From Robiginitomaculum antarcticum DSM 21748 (GTDB lineage Bacteria; Pseudomonadota; Alphaproteobacteria; Caulobacterales; Maricaulaceae), in the NCBI RefSeq assembly GCF_000365025.1, contig NZ_KB823011.1:826621-890620 (forward strand): a stretch of 64,000 nt of DNA. The letters run 5' to 3'. The position numbers and the translations under genes were made by a program. Below the pieces are notes generated by a model. The model searched no databases and had not been told where the DNA came from. It was given only the letters and a program-made list of their open reading frames with translations. Shown one piece after another: positions 8,402-17,720 of the stretch. Position 1 is the first letter of the stretch, and each line of letters opens with the position of its first letter.

Positions 8402-9852
8402 TATGACGCCTTAAACGGCAGGCCCTGCGCCGTCACTGTTTCGACCTTGGCCGAGATTTGGCTGGACATAGGCCACGCGCAAAAATCAGCGGAATAATAA
8501 GCGCCGGGATTGTGATTGCCGGACAGTCCGGGTCCGCCAAAGGGCAGCGCGCCGGACGCGCCTGTTGTCGGGCGGTTAAAGTTGACCACGCCCGCATGGA
8601 TGCGCGATTTGAAGATATCCCAGTTATTGTGATCGTCAGATATTAGTCCTGCAGACAGACCGAATTTTGTCGCGTTGGCGCGGGTGATCGCGGCGTCGAA
8701 ATTATCGACACGGATGATTTGCATATTGGGCGCGAAAATTTCTTCATCTTTCACGCTCTGCCCGGTCACGTCTACGATTCCGGGAGACAAATACGCGCCG
8801 CCGCGATCCATACGCTGCATGGATTTTAGCGTTTTGCCCGGCAGATCTTTCGCCATGCCGGCCACTTTTCCGGCAATATCTGCGCTGATGAGAGGGCCCA
8901 TAAAGATGCCGTCATCATCCCACGCGCCGATCTTGATCTGCTCTGTGGCGGCAATAATCGCGTCCACAATCGCATCACCGGACTTACCCGTCGGCAAAAT
9001 AATACGTCGCGCACAGGTGCAGCGCTGCCCCGTTGTGATAAAGGCGGATTGCACGATATGGCTCGCTGCCGCCTGCGGGTCGCTGACATCCCAGGCGATG
9101 AGCGGATTATTGCCGCCCATTTCCAGCGCCAGTAAAATATCCGGACGGCCGCCAAATTGTTTATGAATGGCCGCGCCCGTCGGCGCAGATCCGACAAACA
9201 GCACGCCCGCCAAAGCCTCATGCGCTAAAAGCGCTTCGCCTGTCGCGCGGCTACCCTGCACCAGATTTATAACGCCGGGCGGAAATCCTGCCGCGTGATA
9301 TAAATCCATTAAGAACGCGCCGGTCTTCGGGGTCAGTTCGCTGGGTTTAAACACGACCGTATTACCCGCCAGCAGCGCCGGTAATATCTGCCCATTGGGT
9401 AAATGCGCCGGAAAATTATACGGCCCTAAAACGGCCATGACCCCATGCGGGCGGTGAACCAGCTCTGCGCGGCCAAAACCTGTCTCAAGCGTGCGCGTGC
9501 CTGTGCGCTCTTCATAGGCGGTAAGGGTGACGCCCGCTTTGGCGCCGACAACGCCCGCCTCGCCTGTCGCGTCCCATAATGCCTTACCTGTTTCCAGCGC
9601 AATGAGACGGCCCAACTCATCGTTCTTAGAGGCCGCAATCTCGGCAAAGCGTTTCAAAATCGCGATGCGCTCAGATAATGGGGTTTGCGACCAGCCCTCA
9701 AAGGCTGCTTCGGCCGCGCGCATGGCTTTATCCACATCGGAGCGATCCGCGCTCCGGCCAGTCCAGATTGTTTGCCCATATGACGGGTCGATGCTGTCCA
9801 TGGCCTCGCCGGATGCGGCGACCCACTGTCCTGAAATAAACATATCGCTCAT
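8401..9852 (-). CDS. astD: N-succinylglutamate 5-semialdehyde dehydrogenase
   Basis: NAD-dependent aldehyde dehydrogenase for the fourth AST step, oxidising succinylglutamate semialdehyde to succinylglutamate. ALDH landmarks are present: FKPSELTP, the catalytic Glu in LALEMGGNN and the catalytic Cys in TTGQRCTCARR. An ATG lies at 9867, but the ATG at 9852 overlaps the astA stop as ATGA and has GGAT upstream. I therefore prefer 9852, which gives 483 residues. The TAATG junction couples it to astB. Confidence 0.95.
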   Translation of the reverse strand: MSDMFISGQWVAASGEAMDSIDPSYGQTIWTGRSADRSDVDKAMRAAEAAFEGWSQTPLSERIAILKRFAEIAASKNDELGRLIALETGKALWDATGEAGVVGAKAGVTLTAYEERTGTRTLETGFGRAELVHRPHGVMAVLGPYNFPAHLPNGQILPALLAGNTVVFKPSELTPKTGAFLMDLYHAAGFPPGVINLVQGSRATGEALLAHEALAGVLFVGSAPTGAAIHKQFGGRPDILLALEMGGNNPLIAWDVSDPQAAASHIVQSAFITTGQRCTCARRIILPTGKSGDAIVDAIIAATEQIKIGAWDDDGIFMGPLISADIAGKVAGMAKDLPGKTLKSMQRMDRGGAYLSPGIVDVTGQSVKDEEIFAPNMQIIRVDNFDAAITRANATKFGLSAGLISDDHNNWDIFKSRIHAGVVNFNRPTTGASGALPFGGPGLSGNHNPGAYYSADFCAWPMSSQISAKVETVTAQGLPFKAS

Positions 9853-10880
9853 GATCGTTTTATCCATAGTCTCGCGGGCTCGCCGCGGTTTAAGTTTAAA
9901 GCGGTGCAGTCACTATCCGACACACCTACGCCATTATCATTTATAGAAACTGATGTAAGAATAACGCGTAAGCCGTTGATTTTATTGTTTGATACGAGTG
10001 CAGTTATAGTGCGGCTCTCCGGCTTGATTATCGTCATCACCCGGCTATCGCGTACCGTACGAAGACTGTCGCGATGGCCTGTCAGACACGGCCCGCCATC
10101 GAAAATATCGACGACGCGGTCATAACGAAACCCTTCGGCCTCCAGATAATGGCGCGCGCCTGCGCCGTCTTTATGGGTCTGGCCTATGACGGCGCGGGCG
10201 GGCTCCGGCAATAAATCAACATAAATCGGGTAGCGCGGCATCAGATCGACGATAAATTCATTTTTCGACGCGGCGCTAATCGCGTCGGCTTCGTCAAAAT
10301 TCATCCGGAAAAACGGCCGTCCGACAGCGTCCCAGAACAGGCTGGCCCCTGTCTCATCGACAACCCCGCGCAGTTCAGAAATAACCGTCCGGTCAAAGCG
10401 CTGCGGCGCAATAGCCATCATCATATATCGGGCCTGACTGATCAGGCGGCCCGCCCCCCGTTTTTTCGCGGTCTTGCCGCGATAATCCGGATGAACAAAT
10501 AAGGTCCCGACTTCACTGGCCCCCGTATATTCATTGACCAACATCAAAATATCAATACCGAAGGTTTCTTTCAGCGCGGACGAAGCCTGTGTCAGGCGCA
10601 GGAGTTTATAATTAAAATACGGCGCATTATTACCCACCCGCGATTTCACCGCGCTCATCCCCGCGATCGTTCCATCATCGCTGTCTTCTAATATTAGCAG
10701 ATATTTTTCATTTTCAGGCGCGTCCAGAACGGCGCTAAACGCTGCTTCGCTATCGGTAATCTTTGCCGCCAAGCGCTCCCGGCCAACCGATAGCGAGGTA
10801 AATCCCGGTCCGGCCAGCTCGGCCAAATGACATATAGCGTCAAGATCACCGGCGCGGGCGGGGCGGACAAATAAGCTCAC
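9849..10880 (-). CDS. astA: Arginine N-succinyltransferase
   Basis: First AST step: transfers succinyl from succinyl-CoA to the alpha-amino group of arginine. The 343-residue sequence has the GNAT-like N-terminus with FVRPARAGDLDAI, FVHPDYRGK and a GRLISQARY segment typical of AstA. Only one subunit-type gene is present; some pseudomonads carry two. Its ATG overlaps the M20 hydrolase stop as ATGA, and its stop overlaps the preferred astD start as ATGA, so the whole cluster is tightly coupled. Confidence 0.95.
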   Translation of the reverse strand: MSLFVRPARAGDLDAICHLAELAGPGFTSLSVGRERLAAKITDSEAAFSAVLDAPENEKYLLILEDSDDGTIAGMSAVKSRVGNNAPYFNYKLLRLTQASSALKETFGIDILMLVNEYTGASEVGTLFVHPDYRGKTAKKRGAGRLISQARYMMMAIAPQRFDRTVISELRGVVDETGASLFWDAVGRPFFRMNFDEADAISAASKNEFIVDLMPRYPIYVDLLPEPARAVIGQTHKDGAGARHYLEAEGFRYDRVVDIFDGGPCLTGHRDSLRTVRDSRVMTIIKPESRTITALVSNNKINGLRVILTSVSINDNGVGVSDSDCTALNLNRGEPARLWIKRS

Positions 10881-12166
10881 TGTGCTGCCGCTGTCGATGA
10901 CGCAAGATCGGCCATAGCCATCTCTTTGACGGTGGCGGCATTAAATTCGCCGCCCGCAATTTTCATCAGAATCAACGCCGCTAGCTGCGCGCGTTCAGTA
11001 AAACTGGCGACTTTGACATATTCACGGTCAGAATGGATATCGCCGCCGCGCACGCCGAGCGTATCGACATTCGGACATCCGCTCGCCCACAGGTTATTGC
11101 CTTCACAGACGCCGCCGCTCATTGACCATTTAATCGATTGCCCCAACAGGGCCCCGGCCTGTTTGACCCAATCAAATATCTGAGCATTTGCGGGCGCCAT
11201 AGGCTTTGGCGGACGGGAAAATCCGCCCGTGAGTTCGGCGCTAATTCCGTCTTCGGTATTTACATCCGCCACCAGATTATCAATTTGCGCTGTGATCCAC
11301 GCCAAATCCTCGGTTTCAATCATCCGAACATTAAAGCGCCCCACGGCTAGCTCGGGGACGATATTGGTTGCGCCGCCCCCGTCAATTTTGGCCATATTGA
11401 AGGTGACGCCCTCGCGCTGTCCGTTCAGCGCGTCCACTGCCGCAGCGAATCGCGCCATGGCAGTGATCGCATTACGGCCCAGATGGTGCTCCCGTCCTGC
11501 ATGTGCGGCGCGGCCTTTGATGATCAGAGCAAAATTGCCACTGCCTTTTCGGGCACCGGCCAGTGAGCCATCGGCCAGCGCAGGCTCAAATGTTAGCCCG
11601 ACATGGCTGCGGCGTCCTAGCTCGGCAAGGCGCGGCGCGCTGCCGGGCGAGCCGATTTCCTCATCCGGGCTAAGCAGAACGGTATATCCTACCTTATGGG
11701 CTGCACTATACTGTTCCAGAGCTTTGAGGGCTTCAATCATGACGATAATGCCGCCCTTCATATCCGCAACGCCGGGGCCGTTCAGGGTTTCATCATCCGT
11801 CCATGTTGCGGACTGAAAGTGAAAGTCTGCCGGGAAAACAGTATCATAATGTCCGGTCAGCACAATCTGAACCGGCGCGTCCGGGCGGACTGTAATTTCA
11901 AGCGCTGGAGCGTATTCGACATGGGTTTGTTCGCCCGCAGCGGTCACATATGTGCCTTGAGCTAAATCGGGCTCAGCGATCTGCCCGCCCAGCGACGCAA
12001 AGGCATCGCGAAGATTAGCCCGCATCGCGTCGAGACCGGCGCGGTTATGGCTTCCGCTATTAATGGCCGACCATGTCTGGACACGCTCAACCATATCATT
12101 TTGATGGGACGCGATAATATTTAACAGAGCGCGTTCTTCGTCGGAAATCGTAATTTTAATGGACAT
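10877..12166 (-). CDS. M20 family metallohydrolase, first gene of the AST operon
   Basis: Di-zinc amidohydrolase/peptidase of the ArgE/DapE/CPG2 superfamily, 429 residues. The metal-binding motifs are intact: TGHYDTVFP (His, Asp), GVADMKGG (bridging Asp), SPDEEIGS (catalytic and ligand Glu) and a late His in GGDIHSD. It is the promoter-proximal gene of the AST operon and is joined to astA by ATGA. The operon shows no astE (succinylglutamate desuccinylase) or astC (aminotransferase). Amide hydrolysis of succinylglutamate is chemically within reach of this family, so it could replace AstE. That is inference. Confidence 0.85.
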   Translation of the reverse strand: MSIKITISDEERALLNIIASHQNDMVERVQTWSAINSGSHNRAGLDAMRANLRDAFASLGGQIAEPDLAQGTYVTAAGEQTHVEYAPALEITVRPDAPVQIVLTGHYDTVFPADFHFQSATWTDDETLNGPGVADMKGGIIVMIEALKALEQYSAAHKVGYTVLLSPDEEIGSPGSAPRLAELGRRSHVGLTFEPALADGSLAGARKGSGNFALIIKGRAAHAGREHHLGRNAITAMARFAAAVDALNGQREGVTFNMAKIDGGGATNIVPELAVGRFNVRMIETEDLAWITAQIDNLVADVNTEDGISAELTGGFSRPPKPMAPANAQIFDWVKQAGALLGQSIKWSMSGGVCEGNNLWASGCPNVDTLGVRGGDIHSDREYVKVASFTERAQLAALILMKIAGGEFNAATVKEMAMADLASSTAAAQ

Positions 12167-12265
12167 GGCCGCAGCCTAAAGCAGCCATGCGTCGGGATAA
12201 AGCCCCGCATTGCAGGGTTTAAGAACCAATTTTAGACAGAATCCCGCCGGACCGCTCATAAGCAT

Positions 12266-12292
12266 AAAAAAAGCCCGGCCTAAGCCGGGCTT
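12266..12292 (-). terminator. Intrinsic terminator of the OmpA-like gene
   Basis: A 9-base stem (AAGCCCGGC / GCCGGGCTT) with a CTAA loop. On the minus strand it is followed by seven T residues. It lies 22 bases past the stop codon of the OmpA-like gene. Confidence 0.9.
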
Positions 12293-12313
12293 TCTAAGTC
12301 TATTTGAGACGCT

Positions 12314-13654
12314 CTACTGAATAATCATTCCAGTGTCTGATCCTGGGATCAGGCGGATGACAACTTCAGTACGGCGGTTCAGAGGTTCGCGTACGCCGTC
12401 ACCGGTCGCTACGGCGACTTCTGATTCGCCTTTAGCTTGTGTCGTGATGTTTGTAGACTGGAAGCCGCGGCTAACCAGAGCACTTTTCACTGTATTCGCA
12501 CGACGGCTGGACAGACCCATATTGTAGCTGGCAGAACCGGAGGTATCGGTATGACCCTCTAGAACAACGCCGCTAATGCCACAGGCTTGAGCGATTGATG
12601 ACGCTTGGTCAACAACAGCAGCCGCTTCGTTAGTCAGGCGGGATTTGTCCCACTCGAAGTAAACAACGAATTGTGTATCACCTTGGTCACAGAAAGAATC
12701 TACAACAACAGGAGGAAGGGGCGGAGCCGGGCAAAGCGCCAGATCTTCAACAACCGTCAGGCCATCCCAACATGTATATGTTGTTACAGGGCAACGATCA
12801 GATGCAAGGATCTCGGATCCATCAGCACAGATTTTAGTTGCAGGGGGCTGAACAGAACACTGGCTGGCATTAAATACCATATTACCATCCCAACAGCGGT
12901 AATCAGCAACGGGAGTCATAACAACCGGAGCCGCACCAAAGCTATAACGGAAACCTGTCATAAGCATATGCGCCCCGACATCTTCCATTTGTGTTGAAAT
13001 CTCAGCGCCTGCGCCGCCGCCTGGAGCCCGGCGTATGCCGTTAAAGTCCAGATCGGTCAGACCCATATATTTATAATGTGTGTCCCATGTCAGGTTTTCT
13101 GTGATGTCATAACCCAGACCCGCAATCAGCTGATAGCCAATTCCAGAATCATTATCAGAGAACTCACATATTGGTGAGCAAGCTGCATTGGTTACATTAA
13201 CAGCGCCTGTACCCGGACCAAATGGGATTGCGGACGGGAAGTCAGAGGTTTGAGCGGAAAGATGACCGCGAACAAAACCAATACCGGCACCGACATAAGG
13301 TTCCCAACGACCAAAGTCGTTAAAATCATAAATCGCGTTCAGCATTGCGGAATATGTACGGAAATCAGCAGACGTGCTCGGAATAGAGCTGATCGCGCCG
13401 AGATCATTGTAAATATACGTGCCGTCCAGTTCCAGACGCCAGTTATTACCAAACTCATAGCCAAGACCAATAGACGGAGCCAAATTGGCTTCACCTTGAA
13501 CTTCGCCGACCAAATCGCCAGTGAATGTGGCTTCGTCAAAGACGCCCGCACCAACATTACCGCGCAGATACCAACCGGTATCCTGTGCAGAAGCAACGCT
13601 AGGCGCTGCCATCAAAGCAGCCAAAGCAGCTGCAGCTAATAAACTTTTTTTCAT
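12314..13654 (-). CDS. OmpA-family outer membrane protein with Cys-rich linker modules
   Basis: Outer membrane beta-barrel anchored to peptidoglycan. A signal peptide ends at about residue 23 (VASA-Q). Residues 24-240 read as an eight-stranded OmpA/OmpW-like barrel ending in GFRYSFG. Residues 253-322 are a linker with seven Cys, arranged as three CxDG modules (CWDG at 254, CADG at 276, CWDG at 295), each with a second Cys 12-13 residues on. Residues 327-435 form the OmpA peptidoglycan-binding domain (VYFEWDKS, LEGHTDTSG, NRRTEV). GGAGG lies 6 bases before the ATG. It is probably an abundant structural protein. Confidence 0.92.
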   Translation of the reverse strand: MKKSLLAAAALAALMAAPSVASAQDTGWYLRGNVGAGVFDEATFTGDLVGEVQGEANLAPSIGLGYEFGNNWRLELDGTYIYNDLGAISSIPSTSADFRTYSAMLNAIYDFNDFGRWEPYVGAGIGFVRGHLSAQTSDFPSAIPFGPGTGAVNVTNAACSPICEFSDNDSGIGYQLIAGLGYDITENLTWDTHYKYMGLTDLDFNGIRRAPGGGAGAEISTQMEDVGAHMLMTGFRYSFGAAPVVMTPVADYRCWDGNMVFNASQCSVQPPATKICADGSEILASDRCPVTTYTCWDGLTVVEDLALCPAPPLPPVVVDSFCDQGDTQFVVYFEWDKSRLTNEAAAVVDQASSIAQACGISGVVLEGHTDTSGSASYNMGLSSRRANTVKSALVSRGFQSTNITTQAKGESEVAVATGDGVREPLNRRTEVVIRLIPGSDTGMIIQ

Positions 13655-14165
13655 GGTTTTCCTCCAGTATCGTGACCACAGAGGTCTCGAAGATTATAGC
13701 ACTTATAAAGCGCAGATATCAAATTTGTTCCATTTAAAATAAAATTATAAATCAAAATGGCAAAATTTAGGCAATTTACCTAACTCTCAACCGTTTTAAC
13801 CGTGAAACTTGAAGTAATGGTACCTTCAAACTCACAAAATCTCAATAGGCTTCTCCAATTTTCCGACCGCGGCGGCATTCACTCGAATCATAAATGCACA
13901 CGCATTGGCTCAGAGTTCTCTAATCTTTCTCCTCGAAATTCCACAAATCGGTAAAATCCGAAGGAAAAGAATTAAAAACACACCCTAAGGTGACGAGTCA
14001 CATTGCTTTGCACGTAACGCAATCAAGTTGATTTGGCTAGAGTTCAACACGCTCGACAGCCCTGTTTTTAATAATTAATCTTCGATTGTGTCTTTTTTGC
14101 ATCAATACTGACCGGCACTCCCTTAGCGGAGGGAGACGGCCGCATGCAAAATCAGTGGAGAAATT
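13655..14165. other. AT-rich intergenic region upstream of the OmpA-like gene
   Basis: About 510 bases without a convincing ORF. It must hold the promoter of the OmpA-like gene. Visible structure: a GTGAC-GA-GTCAC palindrome at 13990-14001, and a hairpin CTCCCT/AGGGAG at 14118-14135 with no T run. I see no RNA gene here apart from tRNA-Lys immediately after it. Confidence 0.5.
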
Positions 14166-14241
14166 TGGTGAGCTGTCAGGGATTCGAACCCTGGACCTAC
14201 TGATTAAAAGTCAGTTGCTCTACCAACTGAGCTAACAGCTC
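14166..14241 (-). tRNA. tRNA-Lys (TTT)
   Basis: A 76-base cloverleaf on the minus strand. Acceptor GAGCTGT pairs with ACAGCTC, the discriminator is A73, and CCA is encoded. The anticodon stem is ACTGA/TCAGT with a CTTTTAA loop, which gives anticodon TTT. The D and T arms carry the usual AGCTCAGTTGG and GGTTCGAATCC. Confidence 0.97.
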
Positions 14242-14339
14242 CCAATTCGCGGCTAGATAGGCAGGCAGCGGCATTGGGTCAAGGCTATAAAACACCAGAG
14301 TGCTTGTTTTTTCGTCGCATGTGAGGCTAGTTAGCCCGC

Positions 14340-15029
14340 ATGTCCTATTGGCCGGCTAAATTGATGAAGATTTTCGCGGTAATGACCGTGGTAGTTCTTC
14401 TCTGCGCCTGCGTCACACATCCGGCCCCAACCCGGACTCCTGACAGCCCTCCCACATATATGTCTCTTGCCAAGAAATCGGTCTCTGACACGCGGCGCGG
14501 TATTCCCGACGCTCTTAGGGCGCCTTTTCGTGATTTTAATTTAATGAAACGGTCTATTCCTGCTGTTCTTCAGCGCATCACCTATCCCTATGCGATTAAT
14601 GGACCTGTCCATTGCACTGCGTTGATTATTGAGATCAACGCACTTAACTCTGTACTGGGCAATAGCGCAGATGTGTCCGCGCTAGAAAATTCCCGGCCAG
14701 AACAGATTGCAGAAGCGGCCAGTAATGCGGCGACCAATGCTATAGAGGATGCGGCGACAGGATGGATACCTTACCGCTCCATCATACGGCGAATCACAGG
14801 CGCGCATCAATATGAACGCGAGATTCGCAAAGCCTATGAACGGGGACGCATCAGGCGGGCCTTTCTTAAAGGCGTCGGCGGGGCCTATGGCTGCGCTTAT
14901 CCCGCGCGGCCCAGTTCCGTGAAAGAACCGATGCGGATTATCGTGCCGCCTGAAAGCCCGATCAGACCTGTTGACCGGGAACCGCCTCCGACGCGAGTTC
15001 TGCCCGAAAAGTATCGACAAAAGCGTTAA
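14340..15029 (+). CDS. Putative small lipoprotein of unknown function
   Basis: I do not recognise this protein. The ORF has 229 residues, with a hydrophobic N-terminus ending in LLCAC, which is compatible with a lipobox at the second Cys. The mature part is basic and helical, with a short Ala-rich stretch and a Pro/Arg-rich tail ([18 protein letters not shown]). A second possible start, the Met at 14364, would give a tighter signal peptide (MKIFAVMTV). No ribosome binding site clearly decides between them. The last 68 bases overlap the convergent tgt gene, which is long for this window and leaves some doubt about the true 3' coding extent. Confidence 0.55.
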   Translation: MSYWPAKLMKIFAVMTVVVLLCACVTHPAPTRTPDSPPTYMSLAKKSVSDTRRGIPDALRAPFRDFNLMKRSIPAVLQRITYPYAINGPVHCTALIIEINALNSVLGNSADVSALENSRPEQIAEAASNAATNAIEDAATGWIPYRSIIRRITGAHQYEREIRKAYERGRIRRAFLKGVGGAYGCAYPARPSSVKEPMRIIVPPESPIRPVDREPPPTRVLPEKYRQKR

Positions 15030-16113
15030 ATTCGCCCTCAGCTATCGCCGCGCGCATGCGGGCCATCAGCCCCTGAAAATAGGCAATATTATGCCAGCTG
15101 AGCAGCATGGCTCCTAGAAGTTCTCCCGAACGGATCAGGTGATGGATATAGGCTTTACTATAATCCCGACTGGCCGCGCAGGGCAGGCTTTCGTCAAGCG
15201 CCGTATCATCTTCGGCAAAGCGGGCATTTTTAATGTTGTAAGGACCTTTGTCAGTCCAGACCTGTCCGTGACGGCCGGAGCGCGTCGGGATAACGCAATC
15301 AAACATATCCACGCCGCGCGCGACAGCCTCAACCAGATCAATCGGCTTGCCCACGCCCATAAGATAACGCGGGCGGTCTTTAGGGAGATGCGGCACAGTA
15401 TAGTCCAGCACATTACACATCGCCTCATGGCCTTCGCCAACCGCCAGCCCGCCAATGGCAAAGCCGCCATAGCGCGCCCCGCCGGCTTCGGCTTGCACGC
15501 TGGCCTGCGCGCTATGAATGCGTAAATCCTCAAAGGTGCTGCCCTGCACGATGGCGAACAGGTTTTGCGCCTCGCGCTGTCCAAATGCCGCGAGCGAACG
15601 CTGCCCCCAACGCAGGGATAGTTCCATAGAGCTGGCTGCCTCTTCGCGTGTGGCCGGGAAATTCGTGCATTCATCCAGCTGCATGGAAATATCGGCGCCC
15701 AGTAAATCGGCCTGTATTTCGATAGAGCGTTCGGGGCTCAGCATATGTTTACTGCCGTCCAGATGGCTTTGGAACTCGACGCCCTTTTCGCTCATCTTGC
15801 GCAGCTTGGACAATGACCAGACCTGAAACCCGCCGCTATCGGTCAGGATCGGCCCGCTCCAGCCGCCAAATTTATGAAGCCCGCCCAGTTTGGCGACGCG
15901 CTCTGCGCCGGGCCGCAGCATGAGGTGATAGGTATTGCCAAGAATAATGTCTGACCCGGCGCGGCGCACCTGATCCATATAGACGCCTTTAACCGTGCCC
16001 GCCGTGCCGACCGGCATAAAGGCCGGCGTTCGGATCTCACCGCGCGGCGTGACCAGCTTACCCGTGCGCGCAGTGCCGTCTGTGGCGTCGATCTTAAAGG
16101 GGAAATTACTCAT
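14962..16113 (-). CDS. tgt: Queuine tRNA-ribosyltransferase (TGT) with altered zinc site
   Basis: Exchanges guanine-34 of GUN anticodons for preQ1 in the queuosine pathway. The 383-residue protein has the nucleophile-region [27 protein letters not shown] and [12 protein letters not shown]. The usual zinc site is Cys-x-Cys-x2-Cys...His. Here the matching positions are Leu310, Cys312, Ser315 and His341, so two ligands are changed. Spacing to His341 and the following SKAYIHHL are normal. It ends the minus-strand operon coaD-ppi-ppi-queA-orf-tgt, and its 3' end overlaps a lipoprotein gene by 68 bases. Confidence 0.93.
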   Translation of the reverse strand: MSNFPFKIDATDGTARTGKLVTPRGEIRTPAFMPVGTAGTVKGVYMDQVRRAGSDIILGNTYHLMLRPGAERVAKLGGLHKFGGWSGPILTDSGGFQVWSLSKLRKMSEKGVEFQSHLDGSKHMLSPERSIEIQADLLGADISMQLDECTNFPATREEAASSMELSLRWGQRSLAAFGQREAQNLFAIVQGSTFEDLRIHSAQASVQAEAGGARYGGFAIGGLAVGEGHEAMCNVLDYTVPHLPKDRPRYLMGVGKPIDLVEAVARGVDMFDCVIPTRSGRHGQVWTDKGPYNIKNARFAEDDTALDESLPCAASRDYSKAYIHHLIRSGELLGAMLLSWHNIAYFQGLMARMRAAIAEGEFNAFVDTFRAELASEAVPGQQV

Positions 16114-16120
16114 AGGACGC

Positions 16121-16633
16121 CTAACTCTTATTCCAATTTAATGCCCAGTCACCAAAAACATGTATTCGAAGTTGGTTCAGTAGATCACCTGTTCCTGTTC
16201 GATCCCCATCAAAGATAATTGCTTTTTTGAAATCGAGTGAACAAATTTTCATCTCATCATCGCAGAGATATAAAATCTCATTCAAGTGAGCAGACACTTT
16301 GGCCATTATTGTAGAAAAGGCCCCAACAGATGACCAATTATACGGAAAAACAAATACCTCTTCAGATGTAAGGTCCCCAATATTCGCTGAAACAAAAGGC
16401 AGCACTTCAGCTATGCTCATGATATATTCTTCAGTGTGATCAGCTCTGTAAGGATTGAAATGTGTTGTGGAGTCTCTTAACGCAAGAGTCTCCTCTAAAT
16501 TGAATGGTACTAGGGTTTCATTGACCAAGGCAGTCCAATCAAGCGATAGTTTTTCTACGGCAACCTTATTCTTCAAACGAGCTTTTAACGCGGTTCGACG
16601 AGCAATCTTATATGTTTTATTTTTGTGGCTCAT
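16121..16633 (-). CDS. Unknown AT-rich gene between queA and tgt
   Basis: I do not recognise this protein. It has 170 residues from the ATG at 16633, which starts one base after the queA stop (TGA-A-ATG), so it is probably translationally coupled. A longer reading from 16690 would overlap queA by more than 50 bases and looks unlikely. The N-terminus is very basic ([20 protein letters not shown]). The rest is acidic to neutral and soluble, without signal peptide or membrane segment. Base composition is visibly more AT-rich than queA and tgt. It interrupts an otherwise conserved queuosine gene pair and looks like an acquired gene. Confidence 0.6.
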   Translation of the reverse strand: MSHKNKTYKIARRTALKARLKNKVAVEKLSLDWTALVNETLVPFNLEETLALRDSTTHFNPYRADHTEEYIMSIAEVLPFVSANIGDLTSEEVFVFPYNWSSVGAFSTIMAKVSAHLNEILYLCDDEMKICSLDFKKAIIFDGDRTGTGDLLNQLRIHVFGDWALNWNKS

Positions 16634-16634
16634 T

Positions 16635-17687
16635 TCATTTGACGCGCCATAACAAAGATGAGTCGCCATAGGAATAAAAACGGTAATCATGAGTAATGGC
16701 GTGGCCGTAGGCGCGCTGCATGACCTCGCGTCCGGCCAGCGCGCTGACCAGCATAAATAATGTCGATTTGGGCAGGTGAAAATTCGTCATCACGCCATCA
16801 ACTATCTGGAATTTATAACCCGGAGTGATGAAAATATCTGTCTCGCGCGCCTGCGCTCTCAGCAGGCCATCAACGCTAGCGCTTTCCAGCGCTCTCAGCG
16901 CAGTAGTGCCAACAGCAATCACGCGTCCGCCCGCGATGCGGGCCGCATTAATCGTCGCAGCGGCATTCGCGCTAATATCGAAATATTCACTATGCATGAT
17001 ATGATCGTCGGTATTGTCGGATTTAACCGGGAGAAATGTGCCTGCCCCGACATGGAGCGTCAGTTTGGCGAATTTAACGCCTTTGGACGTAAGTAAAGCT
17101 AAAAGCTCAGGCGTGAAATGCAGCCCGGCTGTCGGCGCCGCGACAGATCCCATGTCGCGCGCAAATACGGTCTGGTAATCCTCGAAATCGGCGGCATCGG
17201 CGGCGCGTTTGCGGGCAATATAAGGCGGCAGAGGCGCCGCGCCGCACGCTTGTATAGCACGCTCCAGCGCATCGCCGGATTTGGAGAATTCCAAAGTCAC
17301 TTCGGCGTCAGCTTTAGCCGTGATCTTTGCTGTCAGATCACCGGAAAACCTGACCACATCGCCGACCTTCAGACGCTTAGCCGGACGCGCAAACGCAAGC
17401 CAAGTCGTAGCCGAGACATGTTTGTGAAGGTTAATATCGACGGTAACATCACCGCCGCCGCCATGGGCGCGTGCGGGCCGTATGGCCGTCAGCGCGGCGC
17501 GCAAAACCTTTGTCTCATTTAAGACAAGAATGTCCCCTGCCCGTAATAAATCAGGCAGATCGGACACATGGTGATCGGTTATGTGCCTGCCCTCAACATG
17601 AAGCATCTTTGCGCTGTCACGCGGGCTGACCGGCCGGAGCGCAATCGCGCGCTCCGGCAAATCGAAGTCAAATAAGGAGACGTCCAT
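16635..17687 (-). CDS. queA: tRNA preQ1(34) S-adenosylmethionine ribosyltransferase-isomerase
   Basis: Converts preQ1-34 in tRNA to epoxyqueuosine using the ribosyl part of SAM. The 350-residue protein shows the family hallmarks: LPERAIALRPVSPRDSAKML near the start, GDILVLNETKV, PLPPYIARK, TAGLHFTPELL, HVGAGTFLPV and NFHLPKSTLFMLVSAL. Its length is typical. It is co-directional with two cyclophilins upstream and tgt downstream, as in other Alphaproteobacteria, except for one extra AT-rich gene inserted before tgt. Confidence 0.96.
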   Translation of the reverse strand: MDVSLFDFDLPERAIALRPVSPRDSAKMLHVEGRHITDHHVSDLPDLLRAGDILVLNETKVLRAALTAIRPARAHGGGGDVTVDINLHKHVSATTWLAFARPAKRLKVGDVVRFSGDLTAKITAKADAEVTLEFSKSGDALERAIQACGAAPLPPYIARKRAADAADFEDYQTVFARDMGSVAAPTAGLHFTPELLALLTSKGVKFAKLTLHVGAGTFLPVKSDNTDDHIMHSEYFDISANAAATINAARIAGGRVIAVGTTALRALESASVDGLLRAQARETDIFITPGYKFQIVDGVMTNFHLPKSTLFMLVSALAGREVMQRAYGHAITHDYRFYSYGDSSLLWRVK

Positions 17688-17720
17688 AACCGGACCTCTT
17701 ATAAATACGAGGTGGTAGGC

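Noticed and set aside
14118-14135. Hairpin near tRNA-Lys as a terminator
   Set aside because: The stem is six pairs with no T run after it on either strand.
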